Positions 10,975-22,470 of a DNA stretch of 64,000 bases are shown one piece after another. The notes under the pieces are model-generated. The model worked only from the letters and a program-made list of their open reading frames with translations, made no database searches and was not told the DNA's origin. Source of the DNA: Calliphora vicina (Eukaryota; Arthropoda; Insecta; Diptera; Calliphoridae). The translations under genes and the position numbers were made by a program. The DNA lies in contig NC_088782.1 of NCBI RefSeq assembly GCF_958450345.1, forward strand, positions 93,817,358 to 93,881,357, read 5' to 3'. Every line of letters starts with the position of its first letter. The first letter of the stretch is position 1.

Positions 10975-11240
10975 AAAGTGTGTGTGAGATATCATCGAAA
11001 TTTGTCTTTGTGTATGGACGCCGGGTGGCGCGCATTCAAAATGTCAAATTTTCTTTGACTCTGGCGTATGAATCAGGCTAAATGTGACCTATGACATGGG
11101 ATATATTGGCTTTGGGTGCCGCTGTTGTTGGTGGCTTATATGCAAATACCTGCGACTTAAGAAAACACCGCAAGAAAAAATCTAACGGGGTCAAATCGTA
11201 ATGGCAGCCAATTCGACAACTATAGTTTCAAAAATATGGC
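10975..11240 (-). pseudogene. Mariner-type (DDE_3/IS630-like) transposase C-terminal remnant
   Basis: Read downward from 11240, one frame gives CHYDLTPLDFFLRCFLKSQV, then KANISHVIGHI, VKENLTF, MRATRRP and FDDISHT. Insect mariner-like transposases end with a DLTPLDFFLWGY motif carrying the last catalytic Asp region, then a helical segment and a GGH(L)xDIIFH-type tail, in this order. In-frame stops and diverged residues (RCF for WGY) show decay. No TIRs were found, and the N-terminal two thirds are missing. Confidence 0.7.
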
Positions 11241-11510
11241 CGCTATCAATTGTTGAAGTTCGGAAGATCCTTTACAAACAACCCTCTTATATAAAACTCA
11301 TAAACTCATAAAAAACTACATCAGTTTTTAATTCGTAACCCAAGGACTACATCCCCGAATTTCAGGCTAGTCGAGTCTCTTGTAGAATTGGTAAACCATT
11401 TTACAAATCATGCAGAAAATGTTAAAAATGCAAGAAATTTATGTTGTGTGGTCTTTATTAAGATTATTTTCAAGAAACTTAGTAATTTCATCAATTTTAA
11501 ATAAATACAT

Positions 11511-11820
11511 TGGGCTGGACCGATTTGTATGGACGATCACAAAGTAAAAAATCATATAGCAGAAACGCAATCTACGGAAAATTCTAAGAAAGTTTCCTCA
11601 AGAAACCATAGCTATGCATAGGTCTAAAATCAAATCCTATCTTGCGCATTTCGTCTTTTATCCGATAAAAAAACTATATATACTGAAATATCATTGGATA
11701 AATGGCGAAATGCGCAAGATAGCATTTGATTTTAGACCTATGGTTTCTTCGCGAAAATTTCATAGAATTTTCCGTAGAATGCGTTTCTTCTATTTTTCGT
11801 GAAAAAATCTACCCATCCTA
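11511..11820. mobile_element. hAT MITE, palindromic (GCGCATTTCGTC type)
   Basis: A 310-bp palindrome. The arms include AGGTCTAAAATCAAATCCTA and its complement around 11620 and 11740. Ends are TTGGGCTGG.. at the left and ..CCCATCCTA at the right. Flanks AAATACAT and ATATACAT agree at 7 of 8 bases, fitting a hAT TSD. A truncated relative lies at 40371-40505. Confidence 0.75.
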
Positions 11821-11828
11821 ATATACAT

Positions 11829-12409
11829 ATTTTGACCAAAAATTCTACGTCAAAGGTCCCCGAATGCATCGTAGTCACGACATTCAGTTGACTTCTCCTC
11901 GTTATTTTAGGTTCAACATAAGTCGGTGCAAGAGATTCTTAAGCTTACAACAGTAATGGCGGCTATGAGGATTTTTAGTTGTCGTCTAGGTAGATTTATC
12001 ACAAGAATATCCATGTGGTTTATTTTACTCCCATCTTTCTTTGGCAATAATTTATTGCCATCTCCTCTAGTTACACTCGGCAGTCATGAACAATTGTTAA
12101 TAAATTTAAAGATTTTGTATCCTTTTCTGACACCATTCTAATAATAGTTTTATTGCGGATTCCAGAACTTAAGAGATTATTTTTGTTCGGAGCTCCAACC
12201 GCCATACTGTGTTGGTAGCTGAGGGTTACTGACCTTTAGGAGTTCCAGGATCTCCTTTGGGTTGGATGGTATGTCGCACAATTATTGGAACTAATGAAAC
12301 TGGTGACTAAGGTTGAACTGCCTTACCAGTAACTGAAGCAGAAGTATCGACGTGATGGGATCCTATCTACAAAATTTAATTTTAATATGAAAAAAATAAA
12401 AAATATGTA
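11829..12409 (-). other. Possible degenerate coding sequence, unrecognised
   Basis: Base composition is less AT-extreme than its surroundings. Minus-strand frames give passages such as KINHMDILVINLPRRQLKI (about 12020-11960) and TIIRMVSEKDTKSLNLL (about 12150-12100), broken by stops. This resembles decayed retroelement coding sequence, but I cannot name a family. No confident start, end or motif. Confidence 0.3.
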
Positions 12410-12417
12410 GTACATAT

Positions 12418-12749
12418 TAGAGTGACAGTTTTTGGGTCATTTTGACCCAAAGGAGATACATGGTTAATTTCCTAAAAAAAAATTTAATGTAATATTCATT
12501 AATATAAATAAATCTACATATTTCTAGAAAACAATGCAGAAAGTTAACGAGTTTCACCTATTTATTCCATATAAATAGTAAAATTTTGCATATATCTGAA
12601 CTTTGACCTTGATGCGCGTCCAAAAATCGTTGTCCGATTTGGCTCAAATTTTCAGCACTTAACATTTAGGCCTAGTGTCACAATATTCCACCCGGCACTC
12701 TTCAAAATTTTAACAAAAATTTTTTTCCATACAACTGATTGTCACTCTA
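12418..12749. mobile_element. hAT MITE (TAGAGTGACAG ends)
   Basis: A 332-bp element with ends TAGAGTGACAG at 12418 and TTGTCACTCTA at 12749, flanked by perfect 8-bp TSDs GTACATAT (12410-12417 and 12750-12757). Non-coding. Confidence 0.9.
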
Positions 12750-12757
12750 GTACATAT

Positions 12758-13449
12758 TGATATACAGGCCTGTTAAAGAATTTCATTCCAATTGAAAGTG
12801 GAATTAATTCCGCATTTTGCTTCTTCAGAAAAAATAAAATGAAAATTTGTTTCGAAATGAAACCACTTTCAGTTTTCAAAGTGGAATTGATATTTCTTTG
12901 TATTATTTATTTGTTTTTCTAAAAATGTTATAAATAAATTTCTGTACCAAAAACTTCACTTTTGTTTTAATATTAAAAATGTTGTCAAATTAAAATCAGA
13001 AATACAGAATTATTAAATATTTTTTGAATTAATAAGTTACACGGAATCTAAAGAACATTAAACAAATCGATCGGAATAAAAATTACGGAAATGAAACAAT
13101 TCCGAATAAAAGGTTTCAACATTATTTTTCATATTTTGGCTAAATTCATTTGGTATTAAAAAATAAAATTTTTTTTATAACAAAACTTTTTTTTAATTAC
13201 CAACATTTTTTGCAAGAAACTCAAATTCGGGGGCAAACACATTAAAATTTTTAATATTGTAGCATTGTTGATAGAATTCACTATTTTGTTATTTACTTAT
13301 TTTTTTTTATTGATATTTTCTTATGTTTCTTTTCTTATGTTATCTTACTTATATCTTGAATGTTCGAAAAAATATGTAATTTTACTTTGACATTTGTATT
13401 TGAATTAAAATTGAAAAGTAAAAACAAAACAAATATGTTAAAGTGAAAA
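12758..13449. other. No gene recognised; possible hAT-like left end at 12769
   Basis: CAGGCCTGTTAAAGAATTTC near 12769 looks like a hAT-type terminus (CAGGC...), but no matching right end was found. The rest is AT-rich without recognisable content. Confidence 0.35.
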
Positions 13450-13537
13450 AAATTGCGGTTAATCGGTGAACTGACACAAATTAATCGGTTTATTCGTTAT
13501 TTGAAAATCAGCAATTTTGAATTATTCGAATACCCTA
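13450..13537. mobile_element. hAT-A-related end fragment
   Basis: GAATTATTCGAATACCCTA ends at 13537, the same terminal sequence as hAT-A (GAATACCCTA). The preceding sequence has the GTTATTTGAAAATCAGCAATTTTGAATT layout of that family's end (quoted in part). No left end with TSD ATATTTAC was found. Confidence 0.6.
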
Positions 13538-13539
13538 AT

Positions 13540-14310
13540 ATTTACATATATTTTTCTGCAAAGCATTGCAAATAGAACATTTAAACATTAACGAATTCTT
13601 TCAAAAAATTTATTTCAGTGTATTTCAACAATTATTAAATATGAAATAAATATATTAACATAAGGTGATAGTTGCGAGAGAGTTCTATGAATTGGCATCA
13701 TTTTAGTCTCACTTAAGCAAAAGCTTTATTGTAAGATTTTTTTTTAAATGTTCCACTTTAAGCCAACAATGAGAACGCGCAATGAGAAAAAATAACTTAT
13801 CCTGCTTATATATCCCCAAATATTGTTAGAATACCCAGATCCAAACTCACGAAATTCTGTCCCCAAAAAAAATTTTTAAATTTACCAAATTCAGGGATAC
13901 TGTAAACTAATACAAAATTTAATAAAACAACAAAAAAATTTATCTCAACAGCCATCAAAACTATTAAGCTCCAGTATAATTTTAGTTCAATAGCACATAT
14001 GAAATTAATTTTATTCAAGTGTATGTATTACTTTTAAGGTACTGTTCTTTATATCTGAATAATCAAAGTTTTCTATTGCAAAGCTCTTTACATTTTCCCC
14101 CACATAACACACTGTCCATCATAAGAACCCAAACATATGATTGTTGGTTGTTTTGGAATTGCTCATACCCATTCGCAACAAAGACAATCAGCTGTTCGGT
14201 ATGAGATCCATGTATGCATTAAACCAACCAACCAAACAACAAATAAAACTATACCGTGTTTATAAACAAAAGACCGCTGAGAAGCCCCTTAGAATAATTA
14301 TTTCACATTT
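13540..14310. other. No gene recognised
   Basis: AT-rich sequence with chance open frames only. Confidence 0.5.
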
Positions 14311-14314
14311 AGTT

Positions 14315-14695
14315 CTTTTTATACCCACCATCGAAAAAGATGGGCGGTATATTGATTTTGTCTTTCTGTTTGTAACACATCATTCTATGACGATCTACTT
14401 ATGTCCGCCCGTGTGTCTGTATTTTGAAAAGGGTCCAAACGAAAGGAGATAGCTGGCTGAAAAAAATAATCTCTGTTGATAAGTTTTGTTAGGTAATGAA
14501 AATGGGCAATATCGGTCCATAATTTCACCTAGCCCCCATACAAATGTTCCCCTCTACTGTTTAAGCAGCCATAAATATTTTGATTATGCTGCAATCCTGA
14601 AAAAATGTTCCTAATACAATTGACCCCATTGTCACATATTGATGGTGGGTATACAAAATTCGGCACAGACGAATATAACACTCGTACTTGTTTTA
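14315..14695 (-). repeat. Dispersed fly repeat (TATACCCACCAT ... CGGCACAGACGAATAT)
   Basis: Starts TTTTATACCCACCATCG and ends GGTGGGTATACAAAATTCGG followed by CACTCGTACTTGTTTT. TATACCCACCAT at one end and GATGGTGGGTATA at the other are mutually inverted, so this is probably a non-autonomous mobile repeat. Related tails occur at 1662-1710 and 33340-33515. No coding evidence. Confidence 0.7.
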
Positions 14696-14699
14696 TTTC

Positions 14700-16140
14700 G
14701 CTTTTTATATTTCACCGAAAAGAAAAATAATGCGGGTTTCTTTTTGCGTGGAGAGACGCTTGCAGTTTTTGTTCTCGTATTCATCAGTATGTGGAATTGT
14801 AACCTTAGTACGATTATAAGTATTTTATAAAACTACAACAGCAACAATAGCTGCAACAATTCAAAATAAAACACAATACCGGAAACTGCTGCACAAAAAA
14901 AGAATAATAAAAACTTAAACGACATCAGCTTTTAAATAGTAAGATGATTACTGAAAGTTAGAGGTAGAAAAGGGAAAGACGAGTGAATGAAGTAGGAAAG
15001 AATGAATGAAAGAACCAAAATAACACAAATTTTTATTGTACGACTATTATGTTCTTAAGAAAAGAAGAAAACTCTCTTAATACCAGCTCCCTTCCAACCT
15101 GCTATACACTCTGCTTAATTTTACAAAGTAGGTTTTGTTCATAATTGTATAAAGTTACATGATTTTGTGGTATGTATGGTAGTTGTTGCTGCTGCTGTCA
15201 TTAATGTGTTTTCAAAAAAATAAAATAAAAACTGCAACAACAACAACAGACCAGCAACACCAGCACTAGAATAACCGACATAACAATCGAGACAATCTAG
15301 AGTGCAATAATTGCTCTTGCATTTAACCAAACTCATTATCATCTTTAAACTTCACTTAACATCCGACCAACATCCTCAATAACATCACCAACCACGATTA
15401 TATTTGGCATTTGTTCGAAACTCACAGTTACCGCAAACACAATAGAAACCACAAAAATTACGCACTGCTTCATATTAATAAAAGGAAAAAGTAAATAATT
15501 ACTTGCTGCTTTATTTATTTAATCCCAACTACAAACATTGTATGTTAATATATTATTATTCGTTGTTTTTTTTTATTAATATTCAACTTTTGTATGTTAA
15601 ATTTAAAATTAAACGGAAATTTTAAAAAACTTAACTAAAACACTTACTCAGGCCTCTCACACATTTCGTTGGGAATGATTTCAATCGGTATCGGATCGAT
15701 TTTTAGCTTCTTTAAATTCCGTTTGATTTTGTTAATTCAAAAATGATATAATAATTCTGTTTTTATATCCTCCACTACCAAAAGAGGTATCTATGTCTGT
15801 AAAACACTCTCACGTTCAAAATACAAGTCGAACTTAACAGGATTTCCAACGAAATGTTTTTCATTATACTAAGCAGTTTGGTATTGAAAATCATCAACAT
15901 CGGTACAGCAAAACCAAAGTTGTGAACCAAAATGTAAGATAAACTCCAAAAATTTTGTTATTTTTCACAACTTAATATGAAATAGTAAGAATGGTCCATA
16001 ATATGTCCCAGTGCCCATACAAAATTGTTCTTGAAAAACTAAATCACTTGACCAATCCATTATCGATGTCGAACCAAAATTTAACACAGGTCAGATGTAT
16101 GTATTCAAAAATCATACTACTTGATTTTGTATCAGTCACA
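14700..16140. other. No gene recognised
   Basis: AT-rich sequence with CAACAA/CAGCAA-type short repeats (about 14830-14870 and 15230-15270). No transposon ends or coding sequence identified. Confidence 0.5.
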
Positions 16141-16152
16141 TTTGACCTACAT

Positions 16153-17940
16153 TAGAGTGTCCCTTAGAATTAAATTTTTTGAAATGTTGAAACAGTACCC
16201 CCTGAAAACTTTCGTAATGACCTAAAATACCACCAAATAAATTTTTAGCTTGTTCTAAGAAGGGCAACCCGTGCCGACTTTCGATTTAGTTTTGAGGTGC
16301 ATTTACAAGGGGGAAAATGCATTTTTGTTCAGTTTTTTTTTTTTTTTTAAATTTTGCTATTAAGTAATTACTTTTGCAATTTAATTTAAAATAATCGAAA
16401 TGTATACGTAATTATCATTGTAATGAGATACAAAAGACAAAAATTGGTTAAAAAATGTTAAAGTTATTAAAAAATCGACAGGCCACTAGAACAAAAAATG
16501 TAATAACAAAATTAACATATTTTGAGAAATATTAAAACAAAAGTTTATTCTTACTTAAAATATATCCATATTTACTTGTATATGAGTTTTTATCTTCATA
16601 GGATACAGTTAACCTATTCAACCAAAAAAAAATATTTTTTTTAACGGCAGTTTCAAAACTCCAATTTCAAATTTTTAAAAATTTTGTTAAACATATTTCA
16701 GAATTTTTTGATCATCTCATGGGGCTTAATTTACAACATAATAGGGAATAAAAATGTGAAAAAATATGTCAATACCGCCAATAGTTTTTCCGTACCTGCG
16801 ATATAAATTTTGCGATTTTCGAGAAAAACTAATTTTACTCTTATTAATTTTAAGTAAAATCTGTTCAGAATATTATAGTCTAAGTAATTTTAAATATAGT
16901 CTTAAAGATTTCCTAAAATTGGAAAACGTTAACCCTTAAATCGAGAAGGTCAAAGGTCAAATTTTTCAATATTTGGAATTTCTAATGGAAAGATAGCGAA
17001 ATGTTATATATTTTTTTGGCCGATTTTGATGAAACTTAAGAAAAATTTACAAAACAGTAGAAAAATGGAAATTAACCCTTAAGAGTACTTGGGGTCAAAA
17101 TGACTGTGTTTTTCGCGATTTTAAAAGTTCGGGGTCATTTGGACCTCAAGTGCTCTTAAGGGTTAATTTACATTTTTGTACTCTTATTGTAAATATATGT
17201 ATATATTGGAACGCTTACCCTCTATTTTTTTATATATATAAAACTATAGTTAAATATGAAATTTTGCCTTTCTATCATGATTGCAACCCGTGCCGATTGC
17301 AACCCGTGCGGACTTGCGATTTAGTTTTGAGGTGCATTTACAAGGGGAAAAAATAAAATTTTGTTCAGTTTTTGCAAAAATTTTACCATTAAATAATTAC
17401 TTTTGCAATTTAATTTAAAATAATCGAAATGTGTGTAATTGTCGTTCTAATAAGATATAAAACACAAAAATTGGTTAAAAAAATTTAAGGTTATTAAAAA
17501 AAATTAAATTTTTACCGGCAGTTTCAAAACTCCATTTTAAAATTTTGTTAAACAAATTTCAGAATTTTTTAATTATCACATTGGGATTTATTGAAAACAT
17601 AATAGGGAATAAAAATATGAAAAAGTATGACAATACCTCCTAAAGTTTTTCCGTACCTGCGATTTAAATTTTGCGATTTTCGAGATTTTTTGGGCATATT
17701 TTGGCGAATGAGCCGAATTTCCTTACTGTTATGATTCTTAAGTAAAAGCTATTCGGAATATTATAGTCCAGGTAATTCTAAATATAGTCTGAAAGTTTTA
17801 CTAAAATCGGAAAGCGTTAACCGTTAAATCGTGAAGGTCAAAGGTAAATTGTTTCAATATTTGGAATTTCTAATGGAAAGATAGCTAAATGATACATATT
17901 TTTGAGCCGATTTTGATGAAACTTAAGACGAGCTCTTTCC
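16153..17940. repeat. Two tandem partial copies of the foldback-hAT repeat family
   Basis: Starts with a hAT-like end TAGAGTGTCCCTTAGAATT at 16153, preceded by ACCTACAT. Related sequence lies in 56122-57216 and 57238-59307. A second direct partial copy begins near 17232 (ACTATAGTTAAATATG), and GCAACCCGTGCC plus GAGGTGCATTTACAAGG recur at about 16265 and 17282. An inverted segment lies around 17075-17165 (TTAACCCTTAAGAG...CTCTTAAGGGTTAA). No right end with the matching TSD was found. Confidence 0.7.
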
Positions 17941-18138
17941 AAAAATATAAAGCTCTTGGAAATCGGATGGGAAAAAATGGCACGTGTTAATAATTTTATA
18001 TGTCGAAAGTATCCTATTTTACATACTTAAACTCGAATACTCCTTGGCTACGCCCACGTCAAATTTTATCCCCGATCGGACCAGCCGTTTAGAAATGCCA
18101 GATTTATTTCCAAAAAATTTCGATTCTGCCCCACTTTG
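17930..18138. mobile_element. Transib-like element, right half only
   Basis: Matches the right part of the element at 60906-61980: GAAATCGGATGG, then a CCGTTTAGAAATGCCAGATT-type stretch, then TTTATTTCCAAAA and GATTCTGCCCCACTTTG. The end complements to CAAAGTGGGGCAGAATC, one base off the CACARTGG form. The left half and TSD were not found. Confidence 0.55.
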
Positions 18139-18311
18139 CAACGCTAGGCACAAATTTTTTAAAATTATTTTTAAAAATAAACTTTTTAGCCTTTTTCTAA
18201 TATTTAATTTTATATTCCTTCTTTGCATTGCTAATTTACGATTTTTTTATTTTAAATTTCAGGGACATTGTTTATTCTCTATTATCTGAGGTTAAAATTG
18301 TCAATTGTCAT

Positions 18312-19078
18312 GGTAAAACAAGTAAGAAAGTATGGTCGGTCAAGCCCGACCATATAATACCCTACACCAAGTAAATGAGTAAAAATATTTTTCTTTTAAG
18401 ATATCAATAATTTATATTTTTGAGTGATTTTTGGAAGTGGGCCTTATATGGGAGCTATGACCAATTATGGACCGATCACCATAAAATTAGGTCGTGTGAT
18501 TTATGTCTATATTAAAGTTAACTATGTTGAATTTTGTGTGTATACCAACATTTTTAAGCGATTTATGCACGTTAAAGTGATTTTCGGAAGCGGGTCTTAT
18601 ATGGGAGCTATGACTAATTATGCACCGATCGTAATAAAATTTGGTGACATGAATTTCGTATGTATAAAAGTTATTTGGAGCGAAATTTGTGTAGATACAT
18701 ATATAAATAAACATTTATGACCGATAAAGTCCAATTTCGGGAGGACATTTGTATGGGGGCTATATGAAATAATGGACCGATTTCAGCCAGTTTCAATAGG
18801 GTTCGTCCTTGGGCCGAAAAAATTATATGTACCAAATTTTATCGAAATATATTTAAAATTGCGACCTGTACTTTGCGCACAAGGTTTACATGGACAGCCA
18901 GCCAGCCAACCAGACGGACGGACGGACGGACATCGTTTAATCGACTCAGAAAGTGATTCTAAGTCGATCGGTATACTTTAAGGTGGGTGCTAGACTAATA
19001 TTTTTGGACGTTACAAACATCTGCACAAACGCATAATACCCTCCCCACTATGGTGGTGTAGGGTATAATGAAGTCCAA
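18312..19078 (+). repeat. Dispersed fly repeat with 153-bp internal tandem units
   Basis: Starts AACAAGTAAGAAAGTATGGT and runs to TGGTGGTGTAGGGTATAATG. The subterminal ATAATACCCTACACCA is the complement of the 3' TGGTGTAGGGTAT. Internal units starting GTGATTTTYGGAAG recur at 18424 and 18577, 153 bp apart, so open frames in it show repeated 51-residue blocks (YMGAMTNY...). A second copy is at 53093-53935 and a reversed fragment at 3930-4110. I regard it as a mobile repeat, not a gene. Confidence 0.75.
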
Positions 19079-20025
19079 ATAAAAAACAAATTATTTTCCT
19101 TATAAGTACATATATATTAGTGTGGGTCAAATTGTATGGGGCCCAACAAAAGTACAAAGTAAATATTCTCGAAATCAGCCAATTTCAAATCAGTCCCCAA
19201 GCTAACTCATAATAAGTAGGTACAATCATTAACATTTTTAGTCCTCATTTAGCGTTTATTAGAATTCTTAAATTGCATTTAAAAAAATTTTCAAAATGTA
19301 AAATTTTTTTTGGTATCATTTGTTTTTGCATATGTTGGCTGGGACTGTCCAATTCTGTCTGTTATTTTTGTTTGTTTGTTTGCTAGTGAATTTGACAGCT
19401 CAAGCCTCTAAGCAAGTTATTTATAGACACCGCTGTATTATTAGACCTTGCAAATGTGCAAAATAAAGGCCATCCTACAGTGCACTTTCTAATGCTGCAT
19501 CTTTTGTAATTTTTAAAAAGTCTATGCTTTCAATAAGTCGTTTAAAATTATTATTTCCCTAAAAACTCAAAACTTCTTACTGCTACAAAATCAAAGTAAA
19601 TGTCTGTTCCTTAACATATCCACATAATGTGTTTCTAAAATGATAGGATTGCTTAGAAGAACTATTTACCATTTACTTTGAAGTCGGCTTTGAATTATTA
19701 GAAATTATTTAATATATTTTAATTTCATACTTATTTTTGTGATATAAAAAAATATATATTTTTAAATGAGAAAAACTTTTCTTCCATTAAATTTGCAACA
19801 AAAACAAAAAAAAATCCTTTTAGAAACAACGCAATCTAAAAAGTCTTTTAAAAAGATAATGACACACTCGAAATGAATAAGGATAATACTCATGCAAACA
19901 TACGTGCTGATATGGATATGAATACATATTGTTGGTTGTATGCAACGTAGCAACATAATCATAAACAGCAACAAAAGCAGCAGCAAAGTATTGTATCTAC
20001 TCGTACGTATTTTATTAGAAATTCA
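19079..20025. other. No gene recognised
   Basis: AT-rich. TTAGTGTGGGTCAAATTGTA near 19118 resembles a hAT-like left end, but no right partner was found. Confidence 0.45.
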
Positions 20026-20029
20026 AAAC

Positions 20030-20280
20030 GGGTATGAGGTATGTTGCTGTTCTCAACATAAACATATCAGCAAATAGAGTTGCCAATAACACTGTGCTAA
20101 TTGAAAAAACTGTCAAACGGGTAACGCTGAATCCAGTTAGCTCTTGTTTTCGAGATATACCGTTATTTCGAAAATGGAGGAGGATGGACAACATATATTC
20201 GCGTAACTCAAAAACGGTTTAGCTTATTGACTAAGCTAAAAAAAACGATACTCCGCAACAAATTTACATTAAAGTATGGT
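20030..20280. repeat. Old dispersed repeat, part 1 (split by a LINE)
   Basis: The reverse complement of 36480-36640 matches here: CGAGATATACCGTTATT, AAAATGGAGGAGG, CAACATATATTCGCGTAA and CTCCGCAAC in the same order. The match breaks at about 20280 and resumes at 21410-21500 (GCAGTCGTTTTAGAAATATA), so the intervening LINE fragment inserted into this repeat. Confidence 0.7.
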
Positions 20281-20542
20281 ATGCAGGCAGCCGTCCAAAA
20301 CCTTAGTCTCGTACAGCTCACTTGGGTCCAATAATCGTTATCTTTGTGATACCTGAAAAGAGAATGAAAACAGAAAGGAAGAAAAGGGAAATAGAAGTTA
20401 AAGAAAAGGGAAATCTATAGATTGAGTTATAATGAAATTTGCAGGAGTAGAGTGTAGATAAAAAGAGAGGAGAATGAGGAGAGAGGTTAAGAATTCAAAG
20501 AATTCGAATAATGCAGACCATCATGAGATGGTTGCTGGTTCC

Positions 20543-20851
20543 CTAAGAGGTACAATTTGCATGTCCGGTCTTATCAACCATCTGCTTTCCCACAGATAAC
20601 CCGGAGAGGGTACTAAAGGATCGCTCACCTAAAAGCGTGGCACGTAGATCACCCAGTGCCGGGCAGTTACGGAAGAAGTGTAGGATGGTCTCTTCCTCAT
20701 TCCGACAACTTCTACAGAAGCCGTGGTAAAGTAGCCCAATACTTGCGACATGATTACCGAAAGTGCAATGCCCGGTGATCATCGCCACCATGTTGCTGAG
20801 TCGTATTCGTTGTAACCGAAGCAGATACGACGTGTGTTTACAGTCCAACAC
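20543..20851 (-). pseudogene. LINE ORF2 C-terminal Cys/His domain (LOA/I-like)
   Basis: The open frame gives NMVAMITGHCTFGNHVASIG, then CRSCRNEEETILHFFRNCPALG. GHC..L..H...G followed by C-x2-C-(8)-H-x4-C and CPALGxxR is the C-terminal zinc-binding segment of RNase H-bearing LINE polyproteins (LOA, I and R1 groups). The upstream RNase H remnant at 21090-21400 supports the LOA/I-like call. 102 codons remain after the first Met here, but that Met is internal to the original protein. Non-functional remnant. Confidence 0.75.
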
Positions 20852-20861
20852 AGGTCATATC

Positions 20862-21084
20862 CGGGGTTGTCATAGAATCCAATCATTGTCGGAATCGGTT
20901 TTGAAAACGACAGAAAAAGGACATTGGTCACGTGAAATTGTAAGTTAACGGTTTTATATTCAATCTAGAATTAAATTCTTTATCGATTAAACAAAAAATT
21001 ACATTCGATTTCATAAGTCGAATGTACCTTTTTTGTCGTTTTCAAAACCGATTCCGACAATGATTGGATTCTATGACAACCCCG
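20862..21084. mobile_element. Palindromic MITE inside the LOA-like LINE
   Basis: Arms CGGGGTTGTCATAGAATCCA (20862 on) and the complement ending 21084 match over roughly 50 bp, through CATTGTCGGAATCGG and GTTTTGAAAACGACA. It separates the LINE RNase H remnant from the Cys/His domain. Flanks share only ATC, so the TSD is unclear and the superfamily unknown. Confidence 0.8.
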
Positions 21085-21089
21085 ATCAT

Positions 21090-21400
21090 CTTCGTCGTGG
21101 CACAGGTGGATTCATTATGCATCTGTATCAGTTCCTTGCATGTTGACAACGGGATTCCACAGAGGAAGTCTATATCAAGGCTCCCACCAAGTAATCAGCA
21201 ATATAATTGGCCTTATTGTCCCAGTGTCCACGTACACATGTGAGTACAACTGCCGAATGTCTCGCTATCTCATTTAAGGATGTCGGCATTCCTGGACCAT
21301 ATTCGTTGTTGTATAAACACCTACCAGGGATTTAATTTCGGATTTACTGTCAGTATATATACGGATATCTCTACAAAATATACTGTAATATCTGAGCCAG
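21090..21400 (-). pseudogene. LINE RNase H domain remnant
   Basis: Minus-strand frames give YTDSKSEIKSLV-like sequence (from about 21365), then MVQEC, then a CTWTLGQ / YIADYLVG passage. This matches the order of LINE RNase H: an SDSQAALKAL-like block, then WVxGHxxxxGNExADxLA, then GA. Several frameshifts and stops occur. It belongs with the Cys/His domain at 20543-20851. Confidence 0.55.
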
Positions 21401-21408
21401 TTTGCTGT

Positions 21409-21500
21409 TTTTTTTTTAATCTGTGCAGTCGTTTTAGAAATATAATTTTTTTGGGCAAAAAAAAATAATTTTGGAAAAAATTTTTTTTTTGAGAGTTATC
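21409..21500. repeat. Old dispersed repeat, part 2
   Basis: GCAGTCGTTTTAGAAATATA and the following A-rich tract match the complement of 36390-36440, continuing the repeat begun at 20030-20280. Confidence 0.65.
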
Positions 21501-21833
21501 TCCCTTTGAGAGTTTTGGTGCTTACTCTCGCATTGGTTAACCCATTAAGAACCAAGACCATTTAAAATGAAAAATTTTTAAATTCATTTATTTATTTAAA
21601 CTAAAATACAGTCAAAAAACATAGAAAATTAAAAAAACATTAAAAAAAATTTTAGGAAACGTGTTTTTGGGGCTGTACCTGAATGGGTACAATGGCGTAA
21701 AGTGTATGCTATTTTTATAATGTGTGAAAACTTTTAAAACATTACTTTTTCAACACAACGCAATATCGCATTGTTCAGACAACCATCTTATTCTGTTATG
21801 ACATTCACCCCATCGTAGGGGATTTTTTATCCT

Positions 21834-22034
21834 TTAAGGAAATTGGTTTCCAAGAGTAGTTGCGACACCAGTGTAGTTGCGAAGCCAGTGTAATTTGTAT
21901 ATGGGTCTCACCTTGTAAGTCGCATCTAAATTAGTGTTATCAGCCAAATTAACAAAACGTTTTATTTCATTGAATCTTTTCCGTGATATAATTTCGGAAA
22001 TTTTGGAGTGCGAGTATCCTCGCAGAGCACCCAA
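21834..22034 (-). pseudogene. piggyBac transposase remnant (DDE_Tnp_1_7, N-terminal part)
   Basis: The frame reads ISEIISRKRFNEIKRFVNLA followed by DNTNLDATYKVRPIYKLHW. piggyBac transposases have a block of the form I...MSRxRFxxIxRFIHFxDN...YKVRPLIDxL just before the first catalytic Asp. The sequence then breaks down, and no catalytic Asp residues remain readable. It lies between the two piggyBac ends, minus strand. Confidence 0.8.
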
Positions 22035-22289
22035 TACGTATCTTCTTTTGGCATAGAGGGAAATCCACTGTAAAGCAAAATACTCAAGAATATATTCAAA
22101 TCTTCTGTGTTAAAGGATAAATTGTGTTTATTAGCTTGCGATGCATAAATGCAAGTCTGCTAAATGGTTAAACTAATAACATTTTCCCATTCAAGTATGA
22201 AATAATATTGAACTCATTGTCCAAAAAAATAGTTTGAGACATTTGAACATCGCATGGTCTTATTATCCAAATAGAATTTGTTTTGCTTG

Positions 22290-22470
22290 ATCTTGAGGGC
22301 ATTATTTTCTGTCAGAACATCTCAAGTGGAACATCATCGTCGCTATCACTGTCACAAAATACTTATATTTCACTTGGTACATGCGATCTCTAACAAAGTC
22401 GTCAGCAACACCTTCATCTTCATCCATATTACAATCCGGATCTGATAAAATAATAGCTATCAAAATTGTG
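22290..22470 (-). pseudogene. piggyBac transposase N-terminal acidic segment
   Basis: Minus-strand frames give MDEDEGVADDFV, then FCDSDSDDDVPLE, an acidic N-terminus of the sort seen ahead of the piggyBac catalytic domain. It is broken by frameshifts and precedes the RKRFNEIKRF remnant at 21834-22034 on the same strand. Confidence 0.5.

Larger units (their letters stand above)
20281..21408 (-). mobile_element. LOA/I-type LINE 3' part, inserted in an older repeat
   Basis: Minus-strand LINE remnant bounded by the resumed repeat on both sides (see 20030-20280 and 21409-21500). It carries an RNase H tail (about 21400-21090), a C-terminal Cys/His domain (20851-20543) and a 3' untranslated stretch (20540-20281). 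A 223-bp palindromic MITE interrupts it at 20862-21084. Confidence 0.7.

Noticed and set aside
19118..19140. TTAGTGTGGGTCAAATTG as a hAT left end
   Set aside because: No matching right end or TSD within the following sequence.
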